From: Hippasteria phrygiana
Taxonomy: Eukaryota > Echinodermata > Asteroidea > Valvatida > Goniasteridae
Assembly: GCA_037893225.1 (NCBI GenBank)
Contig: JAZGUH010000025.1
Location: forward strand, 682,001 to 746,000
Direction: 5' to 3'
DNA length: 64,000 nt
Positions within the stretch are counted from its first letter, which is position 1; every line of letters starts with the position of its first letter. The notes under the pieces were generated by a model. That model was not told the origin of the DNA and ran no database searches. It saw only the letters and a list, made by a program, of their open reading frames with translations. This document shows, piece after piece, positions 23,601 through 34,659 of this stretch. A program made the position numbers and the translations under genes.

Positions 23601-24225
23601 TTCTTCGCTGGATTTTCTTCGCCAGGAGACATATTTTTTTCAATTAATCCAGGAAAGGGATGAACTGACACAACATAGGTGACTATTTGTGCAAGATATT
23701 TTCCCTGAGGGCCAGATGTATGCGTATGATGCAGTGTAGCAAAATGGCCGGGCTGCCTATATCTAGATTGGTTCATGCATTATCCAATTAAGTAAAGGCA
23801 GATCATAGATGACATATATCCAGCTCGGTTTAAAACCAATTTATTTTCGATTACGATCCTATATACATCAAAGTGCTTACCTGCGGCAAAACCGAATTAC
23901 ATTAAATCGCGTTCATTTATTTGGTTTGGATAATCACCAAATGCATCGCAAGACTGCCCAAAGGGTAAATATAATACATTTTGTACTCTCCCCAATTGCC
24001 GTCGGTTATCACATGGTGTAATGGAGCACTTTATGCAATACGAAATTGTACTGCGAACTTTTATGATACACGAATTTTTATGTTGCGAACCAAACATTTG
24101 AACCTTCCAACTCCCACCTTCAGTAAAAAAAGTAATAATAAATTGAATGAATATAAATACGTTTTTATATTAATCGTACACAGTGTTATATGGGTTAGCC
24201 GTATAAGAAATTATGTCACTGGGAC
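20601..24225. other. No gene recognised
   Basis: Mostly unique-looking AT-rich DNA. It holds a 15-C tract (21403-21417), a 21-G tract (22595-22615) and a short region of GACGA/GATGACC repeats (22777-22870). A lysine-rich 83-codon frame at 21017-21268 has no recognisable family. Confidence 0.4.
22777..22870 (+). repeat. Low-complexity GACGACC / GATGACCGAC repeat
   Basis: Degenerate 7-11-bp units (CCCGACAACCGACGACC, GATGACCGACGA) follow each other without a fixed period. Confidence 0.6.
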
Positions 24226-24499
24226 CAGTGGCGTAGCCAGGCTCTTCCTAGAGGGCGGGGGGGGGGGGGGGGGGGGGGGGGGACGGGGGGCATGGCTATT
24301 TTCAAGGGGAATTTCGACTTTGTTAAATAGGTCCACGCTATAGTAACGCATATCTACACTACAGATGGCGACACCCCCCCCCAAAAAAAATCCCAATTTT
24401 CCAAAGGGAAGGGGGGGGGGGGGGCAAGAGTTCCCACAGGGGGTGGCAGTTTCCCCCCCCCCTTGCGCCCCCCTCCCCCCTCCCTTGGCTACGCCACTG
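24226..24499. mobile_element. 274-bp hAT-like MITE with an exact 8-bp target duplication and G/C tracts
   Basis: The termini are CAGTGGCGTAGCCAGG and CCTTGGCTACGCCACTG. The octamer ACTGGGAC flanks both sides exactly (24218-24225 and 24500-24507). The interior is short and dominated by homopolymers: 26 G at 24257-24282, 9 C at 24374-24382, 14 G at 24411-24424. This fits a hAT non-autonomous element; the CAGTGGCGTAGCC terminus is widely seen in animal genomes. Confidence 0.88.
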
Positions 24500-24507
24500 A
24501 CTGGGAC

Positions 24508-25846
24508 AGTTGCCTGTCTATGGTTGCGGTATATGCTAGAAAACTTCTTTCTTAAGTGGAAAGTGCCAGCTTTAAGATGAAAATGTTATACATGTAACAC
24601 ACGTAAGTAGCCCGTGTGCAGGACTTTCGAACAAAATTAAAATTTGTCAAAAACCCTGATTTTTTGTTTGTTTATATGGGTGGCATGGGGTGGGGTTTGG
24701 TAGGACCCATGTACGTTGCGTCTAATCAGTGATCCTTTTTTCAGTACTAGAAAGAAAAAGTGAAAAACCAACTCTGTTTGTTTTCCGAAAAAGCAACCGT
24801 TTTCAATTGTGTCCAACAGTAAGCAAAGGGGTAATTATAAATATTTTGTGCCGTGAAAAACACAAAAAGAAAATTTTGAATTAAAACGTAATAATTGAAG
24901 AGGTGAAAACTGATCCTGTTTGCATTTAATGTCATACGACCCTCGGCTGTTTTCTGAAGACATGTTTCTCGAGGCAGGCCGCAGGGGGGTCGGTCCATGT
25001 GCGTCACGAGCAATCCGTGAACGTTTTGCAATGCTACAATCCTTTTTGGCGCTTTATTTAAATGCGTAAAAAAGCGAAAAGAATACCGTCTTCAATTGTA
25101 TTTTAATTATGTTCAAAATTTAGCAAAAAAGGTCCGTTATATATATTTAACGTGAAAATCACGAAAAAGAGACGGGCCTCAATTTTCCAAAAATGTAAAA
25201 ATAGAACAAAAACCTCACCATCTTTCAGTTTATGTGGGGTACTGTCGCCAAAGACCATCTAACCTTCCGTACATTTTAAACTCAAGTAAAAGAATAAGTA
25301 ATTTGACACCATTGAAGGTTGAAGAGGGGTTAGGACCAGGAGGCTCAAGTCCCCCAAGCCTCCCCGATGGGTAGACACATGCACGATACGGATTGCGTGC
25401 GGCCAGCCTCGGGAAACAGCCGTAGATAGTCTGCATGGGTGCAAATAGTAAATGATTTCAATTTTCTAATTAAAGGAACCATGCTTCTCAAACTGGCCGG
25501 ATCACATTTTATTCCATAAATTAATTCATTTATATGTATTAAATGTGAATTAAAAGCCAAACTGGTTTAAGTGAAGTTTTAGTGTGATTATTTGCCGCCC
25601 AAAAATTGACCTCCCCTTTTTGGAATTTGTTGAGACTCAAATTGAGGGCGCTGTTCGTGACGTAGACCAAGGCACCGAAATTCATGGATCGACTCGAGTC
25701 TGGACCCATAAATGACGCATAGGTCTACACGTGCAATTTCGTAAGTTGCAACAACTAATATCGAACCTACCCTGATTTTTTTCTCTTTTAGCGAAGGCTC
25801 CTCGGGGAATGGGCCGATTAACTGCTTTTGCCTGTACCTTACTCAC
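24508..25846. other. Non-coding; likely intron or downstream region of the THAP gene
   Basis: The segment 24760-24880 is weakly similar to 25060-25190 (both have TTTTCAATTGT.., a GGTCCGTT or GGGGTAATT block and a GTGAAAAxCACxAAAA block), suggesting an old tandem duplication. I see no further exon for the THAP gene. Confidence 0.35.
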
Positions 25847-26114
25847 ATCTGGGAACTTTGTTCAGATGGCTGTGGACTTGAGCATATTTGTAATGGTCAT
25901 CCCATGATTTGTAAATACCAGTATCGAAACACGACGGCTCAAAGTGGTCGCTACATAACGCTAAAAAGCTGCTGGGGCCGGACCACTTCGCTCTTGTCAC
26001 CTTCACTTTCGCCGTCCAAATTCTCCGATATTTCGCATCAGTTGGAAATAAATGAAGGCTTACTCATTCCTTCGTTGTTTTGCTGCACCCAGCAGCCACA
26101 CACCTTGTCGGCAT
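25847..26114 (-). pseudogene. THAP zinc-finger exon with one in-frame TGA
   Basis: From ATG at 26114 the minus strand reads MPTRCVAAGCSKTTKE, then TGA (26064-26066), then in the same frame VSLHLFPTDAKYRRIW, then FLALCSDHF, EPSCFD and SWDDHYKY. This is the C2CH THAP DNA-binding domain: CxAxxC, then LFP, W and CxxHF. A good donor (CCCAGAT|GTGAGTAAGG) ends the exon at 25847. THAP domains bind DNA in host regulators and in P-element-like transposases. Only one base separates TGA from GGA (Gly), a residue expected after KE. All other hallmark residues are intact, so the exon is either a very young pseudogene, carries a polymorphic or sequencing error, or is read through. A longer upstream ATG (26249) exists, but the family start MPxxC favours 26114. 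Confidence 0.75.
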
Positions 26115-26664
26115 GGCCGAAAAACACCATATTTTGCTTAGATTTTGGACGACGAATTTTCGCCGTTCTGCACACACACGTACGTGTACACTCAATGCAT
26201 ACGCGTGATGCAGCAGAATCTGTAATGTGCCTCGATCTACGTCACACACTTATGTTAATGAGGGTCCCACTCAGGGGGTGGAGTAGCTTGGACAAACATT
26301 TTCAATTTTTTTTCTTCTCATATTCAATCTGGGAAATAATTGTCTCTGGACACAAAATATCATTTTCAAGATAATACTTTATTGTTTTAAGCAGGAATAA
26401 TGCAATATAAATCCTAAATCATGTTTCCTTTAAGGTCTTACTTTCAATTTTATATTTTCTATTTAAAAAGGAAAATTGTGTGCTTTGCACGACAAAAAAA
26501 CTGATTTTTAATAGGCCCCCTTTACTTTTGATTCTTTTGGGTCCGTTTGCGCATTTAAAAATGACAGGCAAAGTGGTCGCTTTTCTCTTTTGGCTTTAAG
26601 CTGTTTGATGTTCTTCGTATAGGACGGACGGGCGGCGGTACAGCGCTTCTTGCCCGTGAGACTC
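26115..26664. other. No gene recognised
   Basis: Includes a 62-codon minus frame (26508-26696) rich in Lys/Arg that I cannot assign. Part of its start may be the 5' junction of the LINE described next. Confidence 0.3.
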
Positions 26665-26698
26665 TTGAAGTCACTAGACAGTCTGCTGTCGGTCATTC

Positions 26699-27180
26699 GA
26701 ACTCTCCGAATGGTTAATTAAGACTACATCACAGACTTTAAGGCTGGTCATTATTTATCGTCCACCTTATTCAGCCTCCCATCAGGTTGGGGTTTCAATC
26801 TTTTTTGACGAATTCTCCAATTATTTGGAATCTGTTGTCAAGTGCAGTGAACCATTAATTATTACAGGTGATTTAGATTTTCATGTTGATAGCAGTGAAT
26901 GTAATGATGCCATACATTTTCTTGAGTTATTGGAATCCATGAATTTGAAACAGCATGTTGATTTTCCCACTCATATCTGTGGTCATACATTCAATTTGGT
27001 TATTACTAGACAGTCAGAATCCTTTGTGAATGGTCTGGTCCCTGATCGTTTGTTTTCAGATCATTTTGCAATTACATGCTCTTTGAACTTTACAAAGCCG
27101 CCTTTGTCTGTCACTAACGTATCTTTTCGAAAGACTAAAACCATTGATGTTGACAAATTTAGGAATGACATCTTGAGTAC
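26699..27180 (+). pseudogene. LINE endonuclease domain, C-terminal part
   Basis: Reads LRLVIIYRPPYS, then IITGDLDFHVD, then PTHICGHTFNLVIT, then LFSDHFAITCSL. These match the YRPP, GDFNxH (Asn changed to Asp), T(H)xxGxxLDLVIT and SDHxxI motifs of AP-like endonucleases. The catalytic Asp-Asn pair reads D-L-D here, probably inactivating. The frame breaks near 27180. Confidence 0.85.
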
Positions 27181-29262
27181 ATGTTTTCATCTTTGGGTAA
27201 CAATGTACATGTTAATGACCTTGCCATTTCTTACAATGCCACTCTTCGCTTTTTACTTGACATTCATGCTCCTGTAAAAACAAAAACCATTGTGGTGCGG
27301 CCTCTGGTGCATTGGTTCAATAATGACATTAAGTCAGCCAAGCAACGTAGAAGAAAGTTTGAAAGGAAATGGCGGATGACTAAATCGGAATCTGATTTTA
27401 TTCGGTTTAAGCGTTTAAGGAATAGGGTCACTCTACTTATGAATCAATCTCGATGTGATTTTGATAATAATTTTATTAAAGAGAACAGCAGCGATCCTAA
27501 GCGGTTTTTTAAAGCTAGTACATCCCTTTTTGACATTCGCACTTCAGTGCTTCCTCCGCATCTTGACGATTTTCAGCTTGCCAATGACATGGGCTCATTC
27601 TTTATAAATAAAGTTAAGTCCATTCGTTTTAGACTGACCAGCCCGGATCAGCTCAGATTTTTGTCTCAACACATATCTGTTAACACATTCGATTTCCCAC
27701 ATCTTACTAATTTGGATCTTGTCACTGAGGATTATGTGAGGAAACTTATTACTGGTTCGTCCAAGAAATCGTGTTAGTTGGATCCAATTCCAACATATTT
27801 GTTGGTTGATAACTTGGATGTTTTATTAACTTTTGTTACCCGAATTATGAATGCTTCCTTAGAATCAGGTTGTTTTCCAAAACTTTGGAAGTCGGCAGTT
27901 GTGCTTCCTCACCTGAAAAACACGGGTTTAGAAGCCAAGGTCGAAAATTATCGTCCAGTTAGTAATTTACAGTTTATTTCGAAGATGCTTGAGAAAACTG
28001 TTTGTGACCAGTTGCAATCACACCTTACTTTGCATAATCTTCTTCCTACATTTCAGTCAGCATATCGGAAGTTCCATAGTACTGAAACAGCATTATTGCG
28101 AGTGAAAAATGATTTGTTACCTTGTTGGTTTTGCTCGACCTAAGCTCTGCTTTCGACACCTTAGATCATAATATCCTTTTGGATATTTTAAGAACAAAGT
28201 TCGGAGTCGATGGTAATGTACTCCAATGGTTCAGGTCATATTTATCTGGGAGATCTCAACGTGTTTTGATAAATGGCACTATGTCTGATGAGTACGACCT
28301 TGAGTGGGGTGTTCCACAAGGTTCCTGTTTGGGTCCACTGTTATTTACTTTGTATACTAGTGAGTTGTTTGACATTGTAAATGCCCATCACCTCCAGGTT
28401 CATTGTTATGCGGACGACACACAGTTGTATATTTCATTTTCACCTGATGTAGTTGGGAGTCAAGAGTCAGCTTTGTCTGTCATGGAATCATGTATCAAGG
28501 GCTTACGTAAGTGGGTTATTTTTAAATGATAGCAAATCTGAATTTCTGATTATTGGTACTCGTCAGCAATTGGCAAAGGTTAAGATAGATGGGATACAGG
28601 TTGGGGGATCAGTAGTCAACCCTGTGACTGTTGCCCGAAACTTGGGAGCGTGGTTTGATGTTAACTTATCTATGAAAGATCATATTGTTAGAACGTGTTG
28701 TTCAGCATTTTATTATCTTCATAATATTAGATCCATTAGGAAGTTTTTAACACGTGCTAGTACTGAAATACTTGTCCATGCATTCATTACTTCCAAGCTG
28801 GATTACTGTAATATTTTGCTCTATGGGATACCATCTGTGCATTTAGACCGTCTTCAGCGGGTTCAAAATACTTGTGCCAGGCTTGTGTGCAACATGTACA
28901 AGTACTGTCATATCACACCTGTTTTTATCGATCTTCACTGGCTTCCAATTAAGTCTAGAATTGTTTTTACAATCTTGCTCCTCGTTTTTAACATACACTG
29001 TGAGTGTCCTGAATATTTATCACAGCTTATCACCGTTCGACCTCTGCCCCGTTATGGGCTTCGTAGCTTTGATCAAAACAACTGCATTCTTCTTAAACAC
29101 CCAATCACTCGTAGCAGAACTAACTTAGGTGATCAGGCTTTTCATTATGCTGCCCCTTCGCTGTGGAATAAGTTACCAGCTTATGTGAGGAATGCCGCCA
29201 GTTTAAGCCGTTTTAAGACGCTGCTGAAAACTCATCTTTTTTCAAATGCTTTTGATTTGTAA
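27181..29262 (+). pseudogene. LINE reverse transcriptase and C-terminal region
   Basis: The linker (27181-27777) is followed by DPIPTYLL, then ENYRPVSNLQFISKMLEK, then LDLSSAFDTLDHNIL with the first catalytic Asp, then GVPQGSCLGPLLFTLY, then CYADDTQLY with the YxDD box, then FLIIGTRQQL. The tail carries LDYCNILLYGIP, HWLPIKSRIVF and AAPSLWNKLPAYVR, typical of CR1/L2-like elements. The pieces overlap at 28122-28143 and 28453-28529, which marks two frameshifts. Catalytic residues are intact, so inactivation is recent. Confidence 0.9.
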
Positions 29263-29489
29263 TGGGTTTTATTGTATTTCTATTTACTGTAAGTAATATG
29301 TTTTTGGAACAATGAATTTTACTCGTATATTTGAATGATGTATTTCTGAGCCTGCTTTGTATTTTTAATGTATTTGGTGATTTTAATGTATTATTTACTA
29401 GTTTTATGCCCAGTTTATTGTTGTACAGCGCATTTGAATATGTTACATACAATTTGCGCTTAATAAATACAATTATTTTCCTCAATTGC

Positions 29490-29695
29490 CGGATAGGGCG
29501 ACACATAATCCTGGAAAAGAGTGGGTTAGGGTGACCTGGTCGAATAGGGCGACACATAACTGTCGCCCTATTGTAAAAGTCGCCCCTTTGGAGTATTTTT
29601 TAGTAAGGCGCGTGGGGAAAGTGCTCTAAAAGGGCGACACTCGTGTCGCCCAAATAGAGTTATTTCGGAAAGAGTCGCCCATTTGCCGCATCCAG
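29490..29695. repeat. Cluster of GGGCGACAC / GTCGCCC words
   Basis: The 7-9-bp word GGGCGACAC and its complement occur seven times in about 200 bp, including the facing pairs GGGCGACACATAACTGTCGCCC (within 29547-29570) and GGGCGACACTCGTGTCGCCC (29632-29651). The layout resembles 60825-61175, where different words fill the same places. Confidence 0.7.
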
Positions 29696-29704
29696 GGGAT
29701 TTGT

Positions 29705-29757
29705 TATTATTATTATTATTATTATAATTATTATTATTATTATTATTATTATTATTT
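29705..29757. repeat. (TTA)n microsatellite
   Basis: A near-perfect TTA/ATT triplet run with one central interruption. Confidence 0.95.
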
Positions 29758-30582
29758 TGTCTTCCTAGAATTTAAAAAGGATATAACTGATTGGTTGCCG
29801 ACCTCCTTTGACAAGGAGTTATTTCTACACTAAAAAACTGTGTTTAGCAATCAAACACAATCTTGCTAAACATATGTGACCTGTTCCCACGAAATGAGGA
29901 TAAAGTAGCAAAATTTAAAAATCAAGATTATGCTATTTCATGAAAGTAGGCTACAGGTTAAAGGCTTTAATTTGATATACTGTGTGTTGTGGTATCTCGT
30001 TACTAGCATCTGATACAACCTTTTAGAATTATCAGATTCTTGACCCCTTGTTTTGAGAAAATGAAGCTCAAAGTTTGTGATCCGTGCACATTTTAACCAG
30101 AGTTCCAAAAAGAAATCATCCCCAAAAAATATTTCGTGAAGAGATTCAGATTAAAATCTTTAGGATATGATAGAATAGAGTTTTTCAAATATACAGTTGT
30201 TAAAATCCCCAAATTGACGTTTCAGTGAAAAATTGATATTAAGCTCGTAACTCGGAAGGCCACAGTGCGACTTTATTCTCATTTTGTGCTGTCAGGTTAG
30301 AAGATTGTAAACATTTAGAAGCTAAATATTACGTGTCCGGATGCCTAAACATCAATGTTCAATGGCTAAACACTGTCCGTCGATACTCTAAACGTGTTTA
30401 GCATTTGAATATGTTTACAAATTGATAGCACGAAAGTGAGTGTTTAATTGCTATAAACGTAGTTTTACAATGTAATGCCAAACCAAAAATGCGTCTTCTT
30501 GCATGAGTTAAATGGACAGATTTTGGAAGAATTGAAAACCTCCATCCTCTATTACGTCCTTTACAAGAATATGTAAGACATG
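29758..30582. other. No gene recognised
   Basis: Unique-looking AT-rich sequence. Some GTTTAGC / GCTAAAC words recur. No domain, exon or repeat family is seen. Confidence 0.4.
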
Positions 30583-31082
30583 TCGTCACAGTTTTCACGA
30601 ACAGACGAATTTTGCCTCTCCGCACTAAACTAAAGTTACAAGAAAATCAGGTTTTAAGCTGCTCATTTTTAAAATTGAAGATATGGATTTTGGGTTTTCA
30701 CGAAGAGACGAATTCGAACTCCGTGTTATACAATGGTTGTGAGGGGAAAAATTGCCCGGAAATGGATATTGGGTTTTCACGAAGAGACAAATGACACTCT
30801 GTGGGGCAAAACGGGCAAATTCTCGCTTCTGAGTTTTCACGAAGAGACAAATGTATTAATCAATTAATAACTCTGTAATTAATTGACTTATCGGTCAGCT
30901 GCCAATGACTTGTGAAAGACCGAGAACTGAACTTTAACATAGTGTCAACACTGAACCACCATGTGGTATAAATGCAGGTAATATCTTCAATTTAAAAAGT
31001 GAGCAGCTTAAAACCTGATTTTCTTGTAACTTTATTTTAGTGCGGAGAGGCAAAATTCGTCTGTTCGTGAAAACTGTGACGA
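30583..31082. mobile_element. Foldback element family CGTCACAG, compact copy
   Basis: It begins TCGTCACAGTTTTCACGAAC and ends with the reverse complement at 31082. The arms run through the TTTTGCCTCTCCGCACTAAA block and the ATCAGGTTTTAAGCTGCTCA block. The centre carries TTTTCACGAAGAGACxAAT copies. No ORF. The element folds back on itself over most of its 500 bp. Confidence 0.85.
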
Positions 31083-31281
31083 TTGAGCTTGATATTTGTA
31101 CAAACACACCTCTAAATAGCAACAGCAAAATACATTTTCCCAATCATATGTCTGCTTAATGTTTCAAATTTAAACGACGCGTACCGTACATAAACCGACC
31201 ATGAAATCGGTTTAAGCAAAGTTAAGAATTTACGAATCTTGTACGTAAAACAAACGTCTCATCATTCACGTGTGTTCACTG

Positions 31282-31480
31282 TGTGACGTGTGTTACGGTC
31301 CATCATGTCCGCATGGCCCATTATATCCGCACGCTTTTTCAGGCCTATTATGTCCGCCCCATTATGTCCGCAGGCCCATTATGTCCGCCCCATTGTGTCC
31401 GCAGGCCCATTATGTCCGCCCCATTGTGTCCGCAGGCCCATTATGTTCTGGCTTATTGTGTCCGCAAGCCCATTATGTGT
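31282..31480 (+). repeat. 31-bp tandem repeat (TATGTCCGC family), copy 1
   Basis: A leader (GTTACGGTCC, TCCGCATGGCCC, CGCACGCTTTTTCAGGC) precedes about four units alternating GGCCCATTATGTCCGC and CCCATTATGTCCGCA. The same leader and array occur inverted at 38085-38370. Confidence 0.85.
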
Positions 31481-31907
31481 GGTTTCGTATCAATATTGTG
31501 TATAGTTTCACTGATCAGATTGCTTAAAGCCTTTAATATATTCTGGTACCTTCCATGGGCCTACTTCACATGCGCTGCAGTCATATTTATAATTCCAGTT
31601 TAGCTTATTTGGACCGTTTATGGGTGCAGTCAGAATATATTTCCGTATTGCGAAATGTTCCGTATAAATGCATCATTAAAGATTGTTTGTATATGTTTGA
31701 AATAAAGTAATGGCTATTATTTGAGCAAACGCGTTTGCAAAGTGTGTTGCCATACCCCCAAATCTGCACAACACATCGGGAAATGCCGCCTTTCGTATTA
31801 TTTGGTTTCAGTGTTGCTCGAAATTGAATAATTCTTTAATGAGAGTATTAGCCTAACGATCCTTCTCATTGGTTCGTTATGAGGTCCCTCGGTTGCTTAA
31901 TTACGGT

Positions 31908-31994
31908 GGGGGGGGGGGGGGGGGGGGGGGGGGGTGGGGGGGGGGGCACCTTCCACCAGCCGAGGCCTGTGTGCCCCCCCCCCCCCCCCCCCCC
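31908..31994. repeat. Facing poly(G) and poly(C) tracts
   Basis: 38 G (one T interruption) at 31908-31946 and 21 C at 31974-31994 are separated by 27 bp, so the two tracts can pair as a hairpin. The surrounding frames (polyglycine, polyproline) are composition artefacts. Confidence 0.9.
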
Positions 31995-31999
31995 GCTGG

Positions 32000-32887
32000 C
32001 AATAGAACTTGTGAACCAAAAATATGCGCCTATTGTGTTTTCTCCCGGAAGTGCTCCCTAGAAAAAAATTGTACAACCCCGGGTTCCCCGAACTTCCCCC
32101 TGCAAACTGGACTGTAGTTGTGCCGCTGTGTTCCCTCCTCAATTCCGCTAAATGTACCCCTCCGCCCAGCCCCCACAAATTCATATGTTTCGTTAGAAAA
32201 TGCTTAGATTGTGTTTTCCTATGGCCTCATGTTTTATGGTAAGATTGGATGTACTGCAACCTTTTAATTGTTAGGCCCTACTCTTGTGCTATTATGCTTG
32301 ACTGCACAGATATAGATAGGCGTGGTGTATGTAACTTATAGAAACATCGCACTTATAAGTTAGGGGCCAGAACTTAACACTGTGTTCCATTGGATAGAAC
32401 TATAGTTTTCTGTTGCCAAAACAAGCCCAAACAGTGTGCGCTGCCATGTGCGTCATCAGCTTATCGTAGCCGTGATAATCTAAGACACACCTCTGCTGGT
32501 TCTTTATCTTGGTTGGCGACAACATGGTCACGTGGGGATAACAAATGTCTCTTTCCTTCTTGTTAATATTAATAATCCGACCGAAGAGTCCCAACTAGTT
32601 TGGAAATAAGGTGAATCCTTGCCTGCGCGAAACCTGATTCGGTATTTCAAGATAGCGTCCTCCGTGAGAACGAACGTATGTACTCGATTAACGCGAAAAG
32701 AAGTCGTAAATCTGTTATAAGTTAACCTGAATTCAGACACTGGTAGCCTAATGACACAGATCATGACGCAGACTTCAAAAGTAATGCCAATAGAGACGAC
32801 AGAGATATACGGCTAAAATTTGTACTGGTACTGAGAACTGTCACAGAAGTTATAGCGATTATGTTATACGCGAGCGGTGGATCAACG
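32000..32887. other. No gene recognised
   Basis: Unique-looking sequence. No exon, repeat family or RNA gene could be supported. Confidence 0.35.
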
Positions 32888-33158
32888 CTGTTGGGCGATG
32901 GCGCTGCGCTTTCACTCGTTCTATCGTTCGCGCAACGGTAGATCGCGCAAGGTAGATTTTGCGCCATCTATCGATCACGCAGGAATAGGTTTGCGCATCG
33001 GTCGATCGTAAATGAATGGGTTTGCGATCAACCGATCGCGCAGTGTAGAATTTGCTAGATCTTGCGCGATCTTGCAACATATTGCCCTTGCGCGATCGAC
33101 CGATGCTTGGCGCAGCGCTACCGCGGGATCGCGCAGATCCACCGATCGCGCCCAACAG
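32888..33158. mobile_element. MITE-like element rich in GATCGCGC words
   Basis: The ends CTGTTGGGCG and CGCCCAACAG are exact 10-bp inverted repeats. The interior is CpG-rich, with many copies of GATCGCGC, CGATCG and TGCGCGATC in both orientations, so several hairpins are possible. No target duplication was found. Confidence 0.55.
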
Positions 33159-33719
33159 TACTAGCTACTCGGCAATGCCAACTGTTAATGAAGTGCCCCA
33201 ATCCGACTCATAATTAGTGATTCCTGGTCAACAGCCCCCCCCCCCCCCCCCCAAAAAAAAAAAGAACAAAAAAGAAAAGAAATGGAAATCATATTAAGAA
33301 CATCAGCCTTTATTTCCCATGGTATCTCTGTATTAGTTTTAAGTTGATTACAATAATTTGTCTTTAAAAAACAAAATAAAATTAATGTCTAATATTCCGT
33401 TAGGATCATTCCGTGCCAAATCACCTAGAGGTTGCCAGGGGTCCGACTCAGGTTTTGGTGAAACTGTTTTTCTAAAAATACCCCCACATGTGCCGTGAAC
33501 TAACACATTCAAAATTTTAGGGCCCAACTCAGTCAAAGTCGTTTCTGAGATATTATTACCCCGCCCCCTTTTTCTCATTTATATTTGCTTCGGGATATTT
33601 GCCAGGTTGAATGACATCCAATCTGCAAAAATCTGCTGTCAGAAATACTATACCATGTTTCCATTTCAAGATATAGGCCCCTCAACACCCTTATTGGAGA
33701 TGATCAAATAACTTGTGCT
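33159..33719. other. No gene recognised
   Basis: Contains an 18-C tract followed by an A run (33235-33263). The rest shows no gene. Confidence 0.35.
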
Positions 33720-34330
33720 ATCCTGCGGGCGCCTTGGCGTTCTTTCCTCGATCTGTCGAGTTCCCGATGTGTCGTAGAAATTTTTGCTGGCCGTAAGCCC
33801 GTAGACGCGTCGTAGACAGCATCGCACGGGCACCGCACGGGCCCAGTACGGCCCCCGCAGCATTCGTACGGATGCCGTACGATTTTGGGACGGAATTTCG
33901 GGCCCCTCAAATCGTACGGCACTCTTTACTATTTCCAAGATTATCGTACGAGTATCTTACGATGTCCGTGCGAGTCCCTCACGAGCCCCGTACGATGTAT
34001 ACAAATCGTACGGGTATCTCACGGCTCCCGTCCGACTCCCGTCCGACTCCCGTCCGACTGCCGCGCGGCGTTCAAGATTCCCTTGCGGACCTGGCGCGGC
34101 GCCCTCGCGGTCGTGTTTCTTTTTCGGGCGGCGTCCGCAGGATTATCCTGCGGTACCCTTGCGGCTTACACACGGGCACCTGCGATTGGAGTCGAGAAAA
34201 CTTCAAAGGGCACCGCGCGGGCCCCGCCAAATATGTGACTGCTACACACGGATGCCGCAGACCCCAGCGATACCCCCGATTTCCAAAAATCTTAGAAATC
34301 CGCCGTAGGTAGAAAAATTCGTACGGGGCC
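33720..34330. repeat. CpG-rich block with repeated CGTACG and GTCCGACTCCC words
   Basis: CGTACG, rare by chance in this AT-rich window, occurs seven times between about 33866 and 34325. CCGTCCGACTC is repeated three times in tandem near 34027-34060, and GCACGGGC-like words are frequent. Frames of 117-146 codons here have no domain similarity. It could be a CpG island or a CpG-rich mobile element. The block is CpG-rich while its neighbours are not. Confidence 0.5.
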
Positions 34331-34659
34331 CGGTGGATATGTGACTAAGGCATAAGCAGCAGCAGACCACGGCGCGTTTCACCGCGCCGTGGCAAAACAT
34401 GAATGAAGCTGTAACACGGAAAAGTGGTATTTTCTGGTTGGATATATTGTACACATACTATAAATACATGTATACCATGTAGTCCATGCCATCGCGTACA
34501 TTATTACAGGGACGACTGCTAATATCTCATATACAAAAAAACATAAAAAATAACAACAACAACAATAACAACCACAATGAAAATATCAATAACAATAACA
34601 TCAATTAAAAATACAAAGGATGTGAGAACCAAGCTCTAATTTAATTACAATAATTTGTT

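Larger units (their letters stand above)
26665..29480 (+). mobile_element. 5'-truncated CR1/L2-like LINE
   Basis: The 5' end falls inside the endonuclease domain, the usual outcome of incomplete reverse transcription. Endonuclease, reverse transcriptase and C-terminal region follow in order. After the stop at 29262 there is a 3' UTR ending in GCGCTTAATAAATACAATTA (about 29457-29480), which resembles the GCGCTATATAAAT-type tails of the CR1/L2 group. The ORF is broken by frameshifts near 27180, 28120 and 28500 and by a TAG at 27775. Confidence 0.85.

Noticed and set aside
26064..26066. TGA in the THAP exon as a selenocysteine codon
   Set aside because: The position is not a Cys in the THAP pattern (expected Gly), and I see no SECIS-like hairpin in the available sequence.
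25904..26374. 156-codon plus-strand ORF
   Set aside because: It is the antisense shadow of the THAP exon and has no domain of its own.
31869..32184. Polyglycine and polyproline ORFs
   Set aside because: Direct translation of the G and C homopolymers.
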